Counted from the first letter of the stretch, positions 32,246-44,292 are shown. The stretch: 64,000 bases of DNA from Ischnura elegans (GCF_921293095.1 NC_060254.1:60930069-60994068), one strand, 5' to 3'. Notes: a model not told the origin generated them from the letters alone. Numbers and translations are program-made.

Positions 32246-33760
32246 TACTCCGACCGTTGGATGTAGTGTGCTCTCTGAAGCACCTTTCGTTAAGGGCAAG
32301 CTAATCTCGAAGCTGAATAATTTTTATATAGCCATACTGAATTGGTGAGCGAAGTCAAGATTGATTTCAAAAAGTGTTTTTGCTGCTATTTTGTTGCGAT
32401 CCTCCGAATCATAAAGACTAGCTTTTGATAGGGAAGGATATATTAGCTGACAGCTGTTATTGTATAACAGAGACCACAGTACTGTCTGAAAATTATGCAA
32501 CAATACTCTTATGCTAAATTTTCTCATGTTTTAAATAAAAATATTATGGCATTGCCATGAAATCACAGAAGCGCTTTGCGCTAGCGCCATGGGTGTGCCG
32601 GAAATTTCATAAAAAACCGTCAAATTATGTGCTTCTACATACTCAAGGTTCTACTTACTCAATTAACATGCGTGGAAAAATTGAGTTAGGCGAGTGTGAA
32701 TGAATTAAATAGTGAGGAAATAGATACTACTTGCAGTTAATCAAACTTATTCCCTTTTAAACGGCCCTTTCTTCTCCATTAAATAGCAATTACGGTAATT
32801 ATATATGATTGCCATCGAAAGATAGCCATCACTTTCTCCGAATCATTGATAAACCTCATAAAAAGATATTTTCGGCCCATTCATGCCTTTCAACATCTTT
32901 CTCGAGGATCCTAATATTTTAAGCAGATAAGCGAAATCTAGTAATTCTATAATTAAAGGATTGCTCATGTCAAAGCTGCTGATCACTTAGAAATTACCTC
33001 CAGCGCGAGTATTATAATCGACAAAGGCCTATATATAATATGCTGCATCGCTTCCATATCTTTCTTTCCAATGCAACTATACCACAATATGACTTCTCAC
33101 CCTAGTATTCATTTCAGCTGATGTCAAATATGTTCAACACATCAAATAATAATTTTTTTTAGCTTAATACGTTTTGGTGACAGATCTCATTAAAAAATCA
33201 TATTTATTTGATGGTCAGACGGATTTCTCTTTCAAAAAATATAATAAACTATAAAATCATTTAATTTTTCGTTAAATAGCCTTCTCCTATTTTCAGTATT
33301 TACTTTAACGCAGGAAAATATCCCAAGATCACAAGTGGTCCTAAGAGATTGCCAATCATTTTCTCTAGAAAACCTCTCAGAAAGGCCTCAAGGAATGGAT
33401 CCTCGTATTTGGTAACCCTATCTTCTTTGAGCAAGGAAGGCTCCACAAAATGGGAGGCTTCTTAGCACGAGCTGTTTTACGTTTAGTGTCCGTCAGGCCA
33501 CTTCCTTCTCCAAGCAATGCGTCCAGCTGAGCAGATGAAAGATTCCACCTGCTCCTAATTTTCCGTGCATAAGAACGCGTCTGTGCTATGTCTCATCTTT
33601 TGCAATCCGAAATATGGATTTCTTTTCGATATTTTTAAAAATTTTTAAGAGGAAATTTTAATTTCATAAATGGACCCACCAGCTTAACAACCAAAGAAAA
33701 TATTATGCTCACCTGTCGTCGAAAAAAATTGAAGAACATTGTATAAAAAAAAGTAGCCAC
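32246..33760. other. AT-rich sequence, nothing recognised
   Basis: No frame above 70 codons carries a domain. No repeat boundary is seen. Confidence 0.4.
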
Positions 33761-33951
33761 TATTTTCCACAATTAAATACTCATTGAAATAAATACATGC
33801 ACTTTACCACGATAGTAAAATTTATTATGTTCTAGTTTACAAAGTTATCAAACCATCTTCAAGGTGTAGTACCTAACATTGACACCTAGGTAGTAATAAA
33901 TTTTAAAATCGTGGAAAATAGTTTGTAAGGTTCACTAATATGGGCTTATAT

Positions 33952-33993
33952 GGGCAAGACCCGGGTTTCGTAACGTAGTTACATCTTCAGGTA
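33952..33993 (-). ncRNA. Hammerhead-like motif, complete core
   Basis: On the minus strand CTGAAGA, T, GTAAC-TAC-GTTAC, GAA, ACCCGGGT, C. Stem II is perfect and ACCCGGGT is fully self-complementary. One extra base (T) lies between the core and stem II compared with the textbook hammerhead, as in all copies here. Activity is untested. Confidence 0.6.
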
Positions 33994-34142
33994 ACTGATC
34001 TTACATGGCTGCTCCTCCTCCCCCTCCATTCCCCGCTTAACCCCCACCACCGCCCACTCAATCAATCCACTCCCTTCGAATAGATGTCCTTACTGTCGTA
34101 TTCAATATGTACGTATAAATATAAGATGCATATAAGATCAGT

Positions 34143-34183
34143 CACCTGAAGATGTAACTACGTTACGAAACCCGCATCGTGCC
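34143..34183 (+). ncRNA. Hammerhead-like motif, complete core (partner arm)
   Basis: CAC before and GTG after the motif can form a short stem I. CTGAAGA, T, GTAAC-TAC-GTTAC and GAA are intact, but the stem III block reads ACCCGCAT, breaking its self-complementarity. Confidence 0.55.
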
Positions 34184-34329
34184 CATATTAATATTATAGT
34201 GAACCTTAAAAACTTTTATTCCTTTATTTCCAATATGGAGAGGTTTCACAAAGTCAAGCCTGAAGTTATCAATTATATCAGTGGAAAAAAATATTTATTT
34301 CAATATGGAAAACACGAATAATACAAAAG

Positions 34330-34692
34330 AGGGTCCTCTGGTTGGCCTCTAAATTTGTTGCCGCCCACCGCGCATTGCAATGAGTTTACAAAAGTCGACA
34401 CTCCCGTCGCTGGCGGACAAATTGATACGAGTTTCACGGGGAAATAAGGTGTAATTAAGGGTGTTAACCGATATTTATGAACAAAATGATATTATCTATC
34501 AAATTGACAACTTTACCATGCTATTCGTCGCTGTGAGAAAACATTATAATGCAAAATATTTGAAAAAGGTTTACCGCATTGCAATTATCACAGCGCCGCG
34601 GACATTTTTGAAAGCCGATTAAAATGCGACCGAAGTGGCAACAGAAATCAACCTTCTGTGGGATGGAATTGGGCCTCCTCTATGCAGTACTC
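34330..34692 (+). repeat. R350 dispersed repeat, full copy
   Basis: Starts GAGGGTCCTCTGGTTGGCC, includes AAGTCGACACTCCCGTCGC and CGCGGACATTTTTGAAAGCC, and ends GGGCCTCCTCT. The reverse copy is at 41031-41392; partial copies are at 16849, 44688, 49440 and 63764. Its ends share only a short inverted AGAGGA/TCCTCT. Class unknown. Confidence 0.65.
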
Positions 34693-34699
34693 GTGATGG

Positions 34700-34950
34700 A
34701 AAAATTCCACTCCATCACGCTTAAATAGTCGGATTTCATTTATTTTAAAACGTACGACGCGTTTTTGCACACTGAGCTATCATCTGGTACAAGATATCAC
34801 AGTACCTACATGAGAACATTTCAAATTTATAAACGTGATCTTCTCATGTAGTGTGATGTCTTGTAACAGAATATAACTCTGTGTGGTAAAACGCGTCGTT
34901 CACATTTAAATAATGATGGAGAAGTGCAACAACGTTTTATTTCAATGCGT
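34700..34950. mobile_element. Palindromic Penelope-type element, degenerate
   Basis: Arms run from TCCACTCCATCACGCTTAAA to CCTACATGAGAAC on the left and from CTTCTCATGTAGTG to AATGATGGAGAAGTG on the right. Both contain the ACGCGT-C end block (ACGACGCGTTTT and AAAACGCGTCGT), but the CTGANGA core has decayed. No secure target duplication was found. Confidence 0.55.
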
Positions 34951-35112
34951 CGGACTTCCTCTATATCACGTCAGAATCATTTGAGTTTATTTAAAGCGTA
35001 GGGAATTTTACGACAATAATATCAACAGAATAAATTGATCACCGATTTATCATATAATCCACCAATCTTTAAAATTCATAGGAATCGCTGAAAAAGTAAT
35101 AATAATTCAGTG

Positions 35113-35377
35113 CAGGGGCAGATCCAAGAGGTTTTCTAAAGGGGGGGCACAAGGTTCTGACAGGTATTCTTCTATTTGAGATTAAAAATAAAATTCAACA
35201 ATTACTGTTGAAAATATTCTCTTTATTTTGATATGAAAGTTATTAATATTAAATTAAATGATTGAGGATCCGTAATACACAAAACAACACGAACGAAATG
35301 ATAATCGTATTAAAAACCTTAGCTATTTTTTAAGCGTCTAGAGGAGGGCACGTGCCCACTCCCTAAATCCGCCTATG
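35113..35377 (-). mobile_element. hAT-type MITE, 265 bp
   Basis: The ends CAGGGGCAGATCC and AAATCCGCCTATG are inverted repeats like those at 25825-26113, and the interior aligns in the opposite orientation. The flanks ATTCAGTG and ATTCAAAG are a worn 8-bp duplication. Confidence 0.6.
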
Positions 35378-35385
35378 ATTCAAAG

Positions 35386-37782
35386 TATTGTTTGAATCGG
35401 AACTTAAAAGATGTAATAGTTATAGGCCTTTTCATTTTTTAAACACTTTCCACATATTTCATGGGGAATGTCGACATTATCAAGTTAACTTATAAAGTTT
35501 TAAAACATGCTATTGTACTAAGAGTGAATTGATTTATCTAAAACTAGAGGAGGAGCTACGAGACGCATTTTTAATGATCAAACAAAAATTGGTACAATAT
35601 AATAAAATGTATAGACTGATGCTAAAAGTAGGAAAGGCATTTTTTTCGTTTTGATTCCAGACGATCAATAAAGCAAAAAACAATGCAACACACATTTTTT
35701 AATCTCGAGCTACGCAACTGTTTATTTTTCCTATTCCAATAGTTTCAACATGTGGTGCACTAGTAAATAGTCTACCATCGGCTACTGAGACAATTATCTT
35801 AAGTGGAGATGATGACAGATCCAGGAGTATTATAGCAAAGGGAGTAATGAACGACTGAAGGATAGTAGAAAAGTTTCCCAACGAATGGGAGCAATATCGG
35901 AGGCTCTAAAAGGGGACAAAAATGACATTTGCTGCGATATGAAGTCAATTTTGGCGCTGCTCTTCTCTGCTACATCCAAAGCCCTTAGGTACCCTCGTCC
36001 ACCTCGCCCGATCTGATACAAACCATCATAATACAAGCCATAGTCCTTCTCCTTTATGAGCACACACTTCTTCCCTAACACAATGAGCACACCTCACCTT
36101 CACAACGAACGAAACGAGATGATCCCAACTTCACGCAATGCGATGGCGTCCAAAATAAGATTCCACCCTCTATGTCACCCCGAATCGACCTTATCCTTCT
36201 TTCCCTCTACAATCGAAAGGATTCATAACCCAAAGAACGCTAAACTATCCTCTCTGACGAATCGTTTTATGCCAAAAACCCCGCATGCATGATATGAGAG
36301 GGTAACATACATACATATATATGCCGAGCCATAACATATTGGAAGGGAATCATCCTCACTTTTCTGACCTGTTCGGCCTCCGTGTAGCCTTTAGGGAAGC
36401 GTCCAATATCTCAGCAGGACCTACAGGAAACCCTCCTCCACCTCGACAAAAAAATACCTCCTCCCAAAACGATTCGTCCCCCATGTTCCAAAGAAGTTTC
36501 GTGCGGGAAAAATGGGGTTGAAAAGGGAGAAAAGAACCATTTGGAAGTGGTGATGGTGGTGGCTGGAAGAAGATGTTCAAAACGTTAAGATGCGCGAGAT
36601 GCTTGGTCCTATCTCCTTTAAATCTCAGAAGAACGCCCCCTTTTACTCCATCATCCTATTTTACTCACCAAACCGAAAAAAAATGAGGGACCCTTCCGCC
36701 ACCCCATAGGATATCACGCAGCCAAATAACGCCTGCCTCCCACAAGCTTTCGCTGATGTTATCGCCGTTGCACCCTTCCAAAACTTCTCACCAAAAACCT
36801 CCCCGGGAATAGGAGGGATGAGGAAAATAAAAGGCTTAGGGAGGAGGTCAAGGGGCAAGGAAATAAGTTGCGCATTCCATATCTCATTCCCGGGCCAGAT
36901 GGCGTGCTTTTTGGTCCGACCGCTCGCTGAAGGGGATGAAGACTCGCTAGGGGATGATGAGGTTGGCGACGAGCAAGATGGGGAGGGGTGGTCCGAGGAG
37001 GAAGAAAGACCTCTCCGGAAACTTGAGATTAGTTCTTTGGAGCGATAGGGGACTAAAACTGATAGCACACAGAATGGCAGTGTGCCACATGTACTGGATA
37101 ACAGATGTTCAATTTACAAGACGGTACCCGAGTACTCGTGTATTCGTCTGGGAACGCAATCAAAAGTTTTTCACTCTTTGACCAGTCCAAGAGCAGAAAA
37201 ATTTGCGCAAAATACAGGTTGTTTCAGAAGGAATCTGCAATGCTTCAGGAGGTAGTTGGGCGATAATTTTAAGCATTTTTGTCCTATTAACATGGGGCCG
37301 TAACTCTTACGCTACTGAGCTATGCCAAAGCACACATTTTTTGGATGTACTTTCCAGTTACCATGAAAACGGTTTTCCTTGGGTATTCAGCCTTTTCGAC
37401 ATTTTATTTAATACTCTGGATTTTTATAGGCGTTAAATAATTGAGGTTGGAGGAAAATGTGCGATTATAATTGTCTGAAACAATTAATCTTTGAATTAAA
37501 CGAGATTTTTGAGCGAGAATTTACAATGCGAGGTTTTACCCATTTTGAGATTGGAGTTGAGATAGGAAAATTAGTACAAGAGTCCACTCTAAACTTTCGG
37601 AAAATTGCAAACTTAAAACAAAAAATTGAAATAAAAGGTAGTCGCAACTACCATTTATATCAATATGTCGAACTTCCCCCATATAACGCCTGAATCGATT
37701 AAATTTATGAAATTTACGAAAGTAATGCGCATTACCTAGACTTGGACAAAGGGATAATACGACCAATGATACGTCCACTTAA
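35386..37782. other. Unclassified region with several short frames
   Basis: Frames of 60-135 codons lie on both strands between 35.7 and 37.7 kb, the longest at 36661-37068 (minus, serine/proline-rich from low complexity). None shows a domain, signal peptide or splice pattern I can defend. The 37.2-37.7 kb stretch has consecutive plus-strand frames of unknown origin. Confidence 0.35.
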
Positions 37783-37790
37783 CGTATAAG

Positions 37791-38262
37791 TAGAGATGCG
37801 TGAAAATCGCAAATGCGATATAGATGCGATGTGCGCAAATAAATGCGACATAGATGCGATGACTACACTTTTATCATATTTTTACGCAAATTTGCCTTTT
37901 CGACGGCAAAATTCGTACATTTTGTGCCGAGCGCAGTTTAAATACTCCGCCGACATTCACCGCTTAAAGCATGTGAGCGACTGGCCAGCTGCTAGTTGGC
38001 TGGGACTCTTCGTGGCCGCGAACTACAAGTGGGCGCGGGCAACCTACACCTCCGCCACTATACGTCTTATTCTTTAATGTATTATTGTTCTACGACATAG
38101 TTATTTAAAAGGTTCTCTATTTTGTCATATAGCTGTGTTTCACTACACTTTATCGTCATCTACGTCATTATGAAAATAAAAAATAGACGCCACAAAATGC
38201 GATAAACTGTTATTGAAAGTGGGATAAAATAAAAATGAAAGTGCGATTTTCACGTATCTCTA
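37791..38262. mobile_element. hAT-type MITE, 472 bp
   Basis: The left end TAGAGATGCGTGAAAATCGC is mirrored at the right end with one change. CGTATAAG (37783-37790) and CGTGTAAG (38263-38270) are an 8-bp target duplication with one change. The interior has short GATGCGA repeats near the left end. Confidence 0.8.
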
Positions 38263-38270
38263 CGTGTAAG

Positions 38271-39119
38271 GTTCTACGATCTATCCCCACTACTTCTTCG
38301 TACGAAGTCCCATCGCCGCAGGGATGGATCATGTTTGAGGAAGGAGGAAAATGGTGGGGTTGGTGAAGGGAGAGGTTGTGCCCTCGAGACTAGTGGGATA
38401 TAGGGGCACTACTTACTAAGGGAGGATTCTCTAGCAGGAGAGCTCGAATTGGGGTAAGAGATAATGGAGATACTACCCCTGTGTATGATAGCTAAGAGAG
38501 GGTAAGTCCCTTGCTCACTGTGCTGAGGGAACAGGTCCCATTAACGCAAACCAGGAGGGAGGAGATCACTGCCAGTCTCATCAACATGATTAATCGTGGG
38601 GCCGTATTATATCATGTACGATCATAGTATTCACCCTTAAAACCTGTACACTGTGAACAGGTGCAAGGTTGTGTATTTCAATGAACTAGAAGATGAAAAC
38701 AATTTCTCAAAAAGGAATAGAAAGAACTTGGTTTTATTACCCATGGATAATAATGATAGTAATGTAAATGGAATCCTAGTTGAATCTTCTTTTATAGTAA
38801 GAAAAATAAAAATAAATATGAAGCGCTATAAACCAGAGAAAGGCACATAGACACAGGAGATTTTTAAATACATATTTACAGGAGTTACCTAGGGCATGGA
38901 AAATGCACTATAAAAAGAAAATGCAACAAGAGATGAGAGATAGCTTAGTTTAAACACAAAAGCTTAACAAGATCAGGAAAGGGGGAAATGGAGGTTAACA
39001 AATATACCTATCACCACAAATTGACTTTGATTAGCGCAAATATGGAGTGGATCGTTCTAAATTCTGAAAGAACACAGTATGTTTATTCACAAAAACAGCG
39101 TCAGACGACTTAAAATAGA
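38271..39119. other. Unclassified sequence
   Basis: A 65-codon frame (38653-38850, plus) is lysine-rich without a recognised domain. The sequence may be the upstream part of the jockey-like copy that follows, but I cannot show it. Confidence 0.35.
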
Positions 39120-39560
39120 AATTAGATGAGAAAGCTCAAATTTGTGTTGAAAATGCCCAGGAGCAACGAAGATATCCTCTATAGAGAGACTTAAAAACTA
39201 TTCCTCAACAATGGATCACACGATTGATTCGAGGTTTCTTTCTAAACTTTCGCTAAAGACCAAACTTTTATTGTGCAACTTTATGCTGAAGCCTTTACTA
39301 ACCTACGCATCACCTGTCTCGTTCATGGCGGCAAAAACGCATCTAAAGAAAATTCAACATACTGAAAACAAGATAAACCGGAGAATTGCGGGGACCCCGT
39401 GGTTCATTAGGAATAAGGATATCAGGAAGGATTTGAAAATAACACCAACCCTCATTGACTTAAAATCCCACCTATCCAAATTCGAAAAGTCTCTGGCTGC
39501 AACGGAAAACGACTTGCAATTAAATCTTTGGAATTACTCCCCTGTACAAACCGACTAACC
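39120..39560 (+). mobile_element. Jockey-like LINE, reverse-transcriptase C-terminus
   Basis: The frame at 39211-39558 encodes LSLKTKLLLCNFMLKPLLTY, ASPV, AAKTHLKKIQHTENKINRRI, GTPWFIRNKDIRKDLKI and a 40-residue tail to a stop. This is the jockey-type series LLxYxxxxxPxLTYASPVW, THLKKLQ and APWFIRN. The usual W after ASPV is replaced. The frame is open for 115 codons, so this copy is younger than the one at 15 kb, but it is 5'-truncated. Confidence 0.75.
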
Positions 39561-39573
39561 CAAAACTCCCAAA

Positions 39574-40194
39574 CAGTGACGGCTTGCCCATAAGGACTCT
39601 CGGTCGCCGCCCCTCCCAAAGATTTGAAAAAGGAAAAAAAAAATTAAATACCCATTCAATTACAATTATACATCTTATTAACCAAAGTATATTTTTCAAC
39701 CGCATACATCGAAAATGTAGGAAAAACACTAAATAATAGCGCAAGAAGTTCGCATTTGTAGCCGCGGGGCGCTGGCCAGAATGTCCCAATCCATCGCCAT
39801 GCACTTACATGAAGAGTGGTAGTGGAGGGGGCTGCTGGTGCTATGACGCGTCTAAGCTTGTGCCTTATGGAAAGTCTTAGGACGCCGTCCAAGCATGCGC
39901 AGAACGACGTATCAAGTGAGATGACATCGCCGCGCCGCGCCGGCCTGGCATAATCCTGGTGTTGCAGTGTTGCAGAATACCTTGCTTTGGTGACCAGTTG
40001 ACTTATTATGTGTAAATTGTTTTAATGTAAATAGGCCTAGTTGTAGTTGATTTAATCGATTCAGTGATTTTTAGTGTTTTAGTGAGTCATAATGGTCTCT
40101 AGATTTCCTTAACAACTCACTAAAATACACAAATTATTAATAAATTTTGCCGGTGGTGTGCCACTCCCAGCATTTGACTCACGAGCCGCCACTG
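39574..40194. mobile_element. hAT-type MITE, 621 bp, perfect 8-bp TSD
   Basis: The ends CAGTGACGGCTTG and GAGCCGCCACTG are inverted repeats. CTCCCAAA lies at 39566-39573 and again at 40195-40202. It inserted directly behind the jockey stop codon. The interior has a CG-rich patch near 39930 and no coding content. Confidence 0.8.
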
Positions 40195-40202
40195 CTCCCA
40201 AA

Positions 40203-40610
40203 TTCGCCCTTTCTCCTTCACTATATCCCTTCCCCTTAAAGTATCTTTCCGTCACACTATGACTAATCCATGGATAACAGCAATTGAAATGAAAAATTCA
40301 GAATCTCACTGTAGACAGCCAATTGGCTGGGAATAGTGAAAAAGAATGAGGAAATTTCGGCGTGGCGTGGCATTTCTGCTATAAATGAAGCAAATAAGTC
40401 CCGAGCACAGGATATCAACTTCCGGCTAAAGTAAGAAGGAAATATATAATCAAATCAAATATATCTCCGAAATTGGATTTTCGATCGTCTAAGACATTCA
40501 TGTATTTGGGAGGAGAACAGGAATTACCTCAACGAGACCTGAAATTCCTGCCTTCGGAATTATTCACTTAAGCAAATTATAATCTCAAATTATTTATCAA
40601 GACTAAAGTT
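40203..40610. other. Unclassified sequence
   Basis: No gene or repeat boundary is recognised. Confidence 0.4.
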
Positions 40611-40615
40611 ATACG

Positions 40616-40745
40616 CAATTGTCGGCTTCTATAGCGATGGGGTAAAGTCCCCGCATATCAGACAAGAGGTCGCGGGTTGGAGTCCCGCCTGGGTAGATTG
40701 CCCGTATCCTGAGCATGGATGTTCGTGTAAGTTTAATTGTTAATT
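40616..40745 (+). repeat. tRNA-derived SINE candidate
   Basis: ATAGCGATGGGGTAAAGTCC gives an A-box-like start and GCGGGTTGGAGTCCCGC a T-arm with a B box (GGTTGGAGTCC, one base off GGTTCGAGTCC) and a five-pair stem. A non-tRNA body (CTGGGTAGATTGCC, GCATGGATGTTCGTG) follows, typical of a SINE rather than a tRNA gene. Confidence 0.5.
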
Positions 40746-41030
40746 TGTTGAGAACCCAAATGTTAAAGGCCAATATAAAGCTGTTTTCGGTGGCATGGGA
40801 ATATAAAAATACATTTTTCTGTATCATAATAACTCAAATTATCACTCTACAATTTGCCGCATGTTATTTACATGTGTGGAACCCTCTGACAAGCCATGTC
40901 GCTTAGAGGGGCTATGTATGCTAAACGCAATAAATGGATAAGTATTTTTAATTTTGAAAAAAGTTACGTCAAGTAACGGCTGCTGTGAACGGGCCTTTCA
41001 AATCATAATGCTGTTAATGAAATAACTAAG

Positions 41031-41392
41031 AGGACCAACTAGAGGATGCCCAATTCTATCCCATAGAAGATTTATTTCTGTTGCCGCTTCGGTCGCATTT
41101 TAATCCGTTTTCAAAAATGTCCGCGGCACGGTGATGAGTGAAATGCGATCCACTTTTATCCAATATTTTGCATTATAACGTTTTGTAATTGCTGGGAATA
41201 GCATTGTAATGTTATACATTTGATAGATATATCATTTATTTATAGATATATCATTCATATCATTTATTGCATAAAAATCGGTTAACATCCCCAATTATAC
41301 CTTATTTTCTCGTGAAACTCGGTTCAATTTGTTCGTCAGCGACGCAAGTGGCGACTTTAGTAAACTAATTTAAAATCGCATAGGGTGATAAT
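41031..41392 (-). repeat. R350 dispersed repeat, full copy, reverse
   Basis: It aligns end to end with the reverse complement of 34330-34692 (AATTCTATCCCATAGAAG, AAATGTCCGCGG, AGCGACGCAAGTGGCGAC), with small indels such as the ATATATCATTT repeat near 41230-41260. Confidence 0.65.
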
Positions 41393-42109
41393 ACGTTCAG
41401 AGTATTAATTGAGGATTCTCTTTTGTAATAATATTCGTGGCTGTGAATGAAATTAACATCCGGCTCTTTCCTCAACCACAATTCAAACCGGAACCTACCG
41501 GATTGTGGAGCACAGCGAGGTGGGCAAGCAAGAATTCGGACGACCGTGGCGCCAACTGTCGGAGAAAGATCGCTTTCACGGGAGCGGCGGCGAAGGCGTT
41601 TGATAAGAGAGAGAGAGAGAGAGAGGGAAAAAAATGACTGATTGCGTCCGCATGATAGGGAAGATTTTTGGACAGGGGAGAAAAACAACGCGTCGAAAAC
41701 TCTTTTGAGGCGTAGTAAGGCTTGAGTGAATGGCCCCTCGCGACGAAAAAGTCGTCAATGACCTTGGCCGTGGGAAGAGACCGGAGGAGAATGGTGGGAG
41801 AGGGTAGGGGAGAGGGGGGAGGTGGGTGGTAGGTAAGGGGAGGGGGAAGACGGAGAGAATTGGAGTGGGGTGAGGTACGAGAAGTTTTGGAATGGGAGAT
41901 GGGATGGGAAGGGGGAATTTTTCCTAGAAACGAGTGTAGCACCTCAAGGTAGTATTGCTGGCAATGTTAAATGTTGTGTAGTGATGGAACACTTATTACT
42001 TACTGTCAAAAAATACTATTTTGGTGTGCTTTGTAGTATAAAAATTATGATAAAAAACTTGGTCCATGATCTAGAACCTGGCTCAATATTTAGTCCTCAG
42101 TCTATCCCA
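41393..42109. other. Unclassified, GA-rich sequence
   Basis: An (AG)n run at about 41608-41626 and purine-rich blocks to 41.9 kb create long open frames on both strands, including 156 codons on the minus strand. These look compositional, not coding. Confidence 0.45.
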
Positions 42110-42425
42110 GACACGTTGCGTACGGATGGCGAGAATTCACGTCATTTTTTGCCCGAACGTTCCGGACGGATGACGAAGATTCTCGTCATTTAGGCACGTC
42201 AACCTAAAAAATTTTAAAACGTACAATACGTATTCGTTAGTATGTTTTCAGTTGTTGTTCGTTATTCATAATGAATTGATGCATCATAAAGTTTGATTGG
42301 GTAAAGTTATATTCTAAACATAAGCTTTTTAACCATGTTTAAACCAAAGGCATTACGCCCTAATAGGCACATATTTCCAAATCGGCGTTCCTAGGAAATT
42401 AAATACCCCGGTACGGAACGTGTTA
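42110..42425. mobile_element. piggyBac-like MITE candidate
   Basis: ACACGTTGCGTACGG on the left and CCGGTACGGAACGTGTTAA on the right are imperfect inverted repeats. The right end abuts TTAA; the left flank is not TTAA, so the assignment is tentative. Confidence 0.4.
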
Positions 42426-42944
42426 ATATTGATGGTTTGAGGTTTAACTTTGTGAAAGCAATTCATTACCTTCCTCCCTCCCCCACCAAGCCTGGTATAA
42501 ATAGATGTAATGGACCTCTGTAGAGTTCACTTGATGATGACGTCTTACGTTGAAACCATGGTCGTGTAATTGTGTGAATGAATATTTCATGTGAAAGAAA
42601 AGCATTTCTTCTTTTTCATTCTTCATATTCCATCCCAGTTGTTCCGGTCTAAAATTCAAGTTGAGTTTGAGTTAGATTTCTTATTTTAGGAATCAACTTA
42701 AACTCAACTGGCATGCGCAAGAATCATTGTGATAAAATTTACGAAACAATGCATTCTCCTAAATGACTTTCATCCATTTTCTCCGTTTCTAACAAAAGCT
42801 AATAGTTTTGGAGTTCTTTAGCACACGTGGGTGCATGCAATAAAAAATTATTAATTTCAAAAACGTGAGGCGACGGAACTAAGCGACTTCTTTTCCTATA
42901 CTGTCGAAAAAAGAACCCCTAGTCTTTTACATCCGTGTCTTTAG
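42426..42944. other. Unclassified sequence
   Basis: A local inverted pair near 42655-42710 (AGTTGAGTTTGAGTTAG and AACTTAAACTCAACT) may be a small palindrome. Nothing else is recognised. Confidence 0.35.
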
Positions 42945-43705
42945 GTAATTAGAACGGCATCAGCTGAAGTCAATTGATGTACTCGAGCTATCTACTATTT
43001 ATGCAAAAGAGTCGCCAAAAATATTTAAACAAAAGAAAACATACTTCGGAATGAAATTTGAAAGCAAATTTGCACCTCAGCACAATGAAAATGTCAAAAA
43101 TGATTTTTTAGACGGTTTTTTCCGCGATCAACTTGACTAGTTTCAACACTGCTTCGAACCTTAGCACATTGAACTGTTAACGACACAGCTTCTCTAAATA
43201 TTCACAATCTAAGTGGTAAATCCTGAATAAATATATAGTTATTTATAAACAAAGGTATGTAAGATGTACGTAAAAGCCGGGAAACTAAATTATTTGCATA
43301 ATTTCATCGAAAATATTTAACTACAATATTTGCATAATTTAGACGAACTCGGTGTAGTGGTTTTCGTTTTGCGATGTTGACACTATGCCATCTTGCCAGT
43401 TTCAGGCAGTTTTTCGCAAATATTCCTTCTTATTTTACATATATTTTATATATATTGGAACCTGTACTTTGCCGTACATATTTATATTCGTCACAAAATG
43501 TTGCTTCTAATGTGTGCCGTCTCAACAACGTCATGATACAAACAACTTGGCAAGCTCGAAAAAACAGTATTTCTCCATAGGAGCCCATATTAAACTATCC
43601 TAATTTTATCGTCAAATATCTCAAATTCCGCACTTTTTCTTTGGACCATCGAAGGTGCGTGTTACAAAAAATATGTGACCAAAGCTTCATCAAATTATTG
43701 TTACA
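42945..43705 (-). repeat. D650 dispersed repeat, reverse copy
   Basis: It matches 18545-19215 in reverse: AGTCGCCAAAAATATTTAAA, GCACCTCAGCACAATG, CTTGACTAGTTTCAACACTG, AGTGGTTTTCGTTTT, then GGACCATCGAAGG and CTTCATCAAATTA. No coding content is seen. Confidence 0.6.
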
Positions 43706-44145
43706 TATATCGAGGCGTTCTAACAACCTTCAAAGGTGGTGAGGAAGTGAGAATCATGGGGATGGGGGAGCTTGGGTTTTCTCTTCGGAAAGTGGGATGG
43801 GTGGGGGATATGCACTGCCTCGCACGAGCCAACCACCTTACTCACACACACGCGCGTCCACGCGAACTCACCGGCGAGATCCTGAGAGAGTTCGCGGACA
43901 AGGCCGCGTTGTTTGCCCTTGAGAGATTTCGCACGCCGCGCTGCATCCCAAGGACTTGAGAGGTGAACAAACGAATTATTTCGGCGTACTATGGTCTGAG
44001 AGAGTCCCCACTAAGGCGACTAGGTACTGCAGGCCCCAATTCGTCCCATTGAAGCTGGATATATATTACCACTCTCTGGCGCATATCAATAGGCCCTCAT
44101 AATATCCGAGGCACGGCGACGAGGGCAGTGAAATCCAACTATGCT
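43706..44145. other. Unclassified sequence
   Basis: A 94-codon plus-strand frame (43675-43959) starts inside the D650 repeat and has no domain. Confidence 0.35.
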
Positions 44146-44292
44146 CAACATAAAAAATATTGTGTGATGTCTGATTTTTTACCCGGCGAACAGCGGCAGT
44201 GAAGTCAACTTTTAGCCGAGAGATATCGTGGACAACATATCAAATGATATACAAATATATCGTTTTGCTCACTAGTTTTATTTAACTGATTA

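Larger units (their letters stand above)
33919..34276. mobile_element. Palindromic Penelope-type insertion, 358 bp
   Basis: It lies inside the older palindrome between ATCGTGGAAAA (33908-33918) and ATCAGTGGAAAA (34277-34288). Arms run from AAGGTTCACTAATATGGGC on the left to ATATTATAGTGAACCTT on the right, and a right tail (about 34229-34276) contains TTTCACAAAGTCAAGCCTGA. The same tail, reversed, precedes the insertion at 62696. Each arm carries a hammerhead-like motif pointing outward. Confidence 0.75.
33765..34320. mobile_element. Older Penelope-type palindrome, host of a second one
   Basis: The left part (about 33768-33840: ATACATGCACTTTACCACGA, TAGTAAAATTTATTA) is mirrored by TAATAAATTTTAAAATCGTGG at 33890-33914. 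It continues after the nested insertion with AAATATTTATTTCAATATGG at 34286-34305. A worn hammerhead half (TTGAAGATGGTTTGATAAC on the minus strand) is visible. Confidence 0.55.

Noticed and set aside
36661..37068. 135-codon serine/proline-rich minus-strand frame
   Set aside because: Low-complexity composition, opposing open frames on the other strand, no domain.
41472..41942. 156-codon minus-strand frame
   Set aside because: Produced by a purine-rich stretch and an (AG)n run on the plus str and; serine/proline repeats only.
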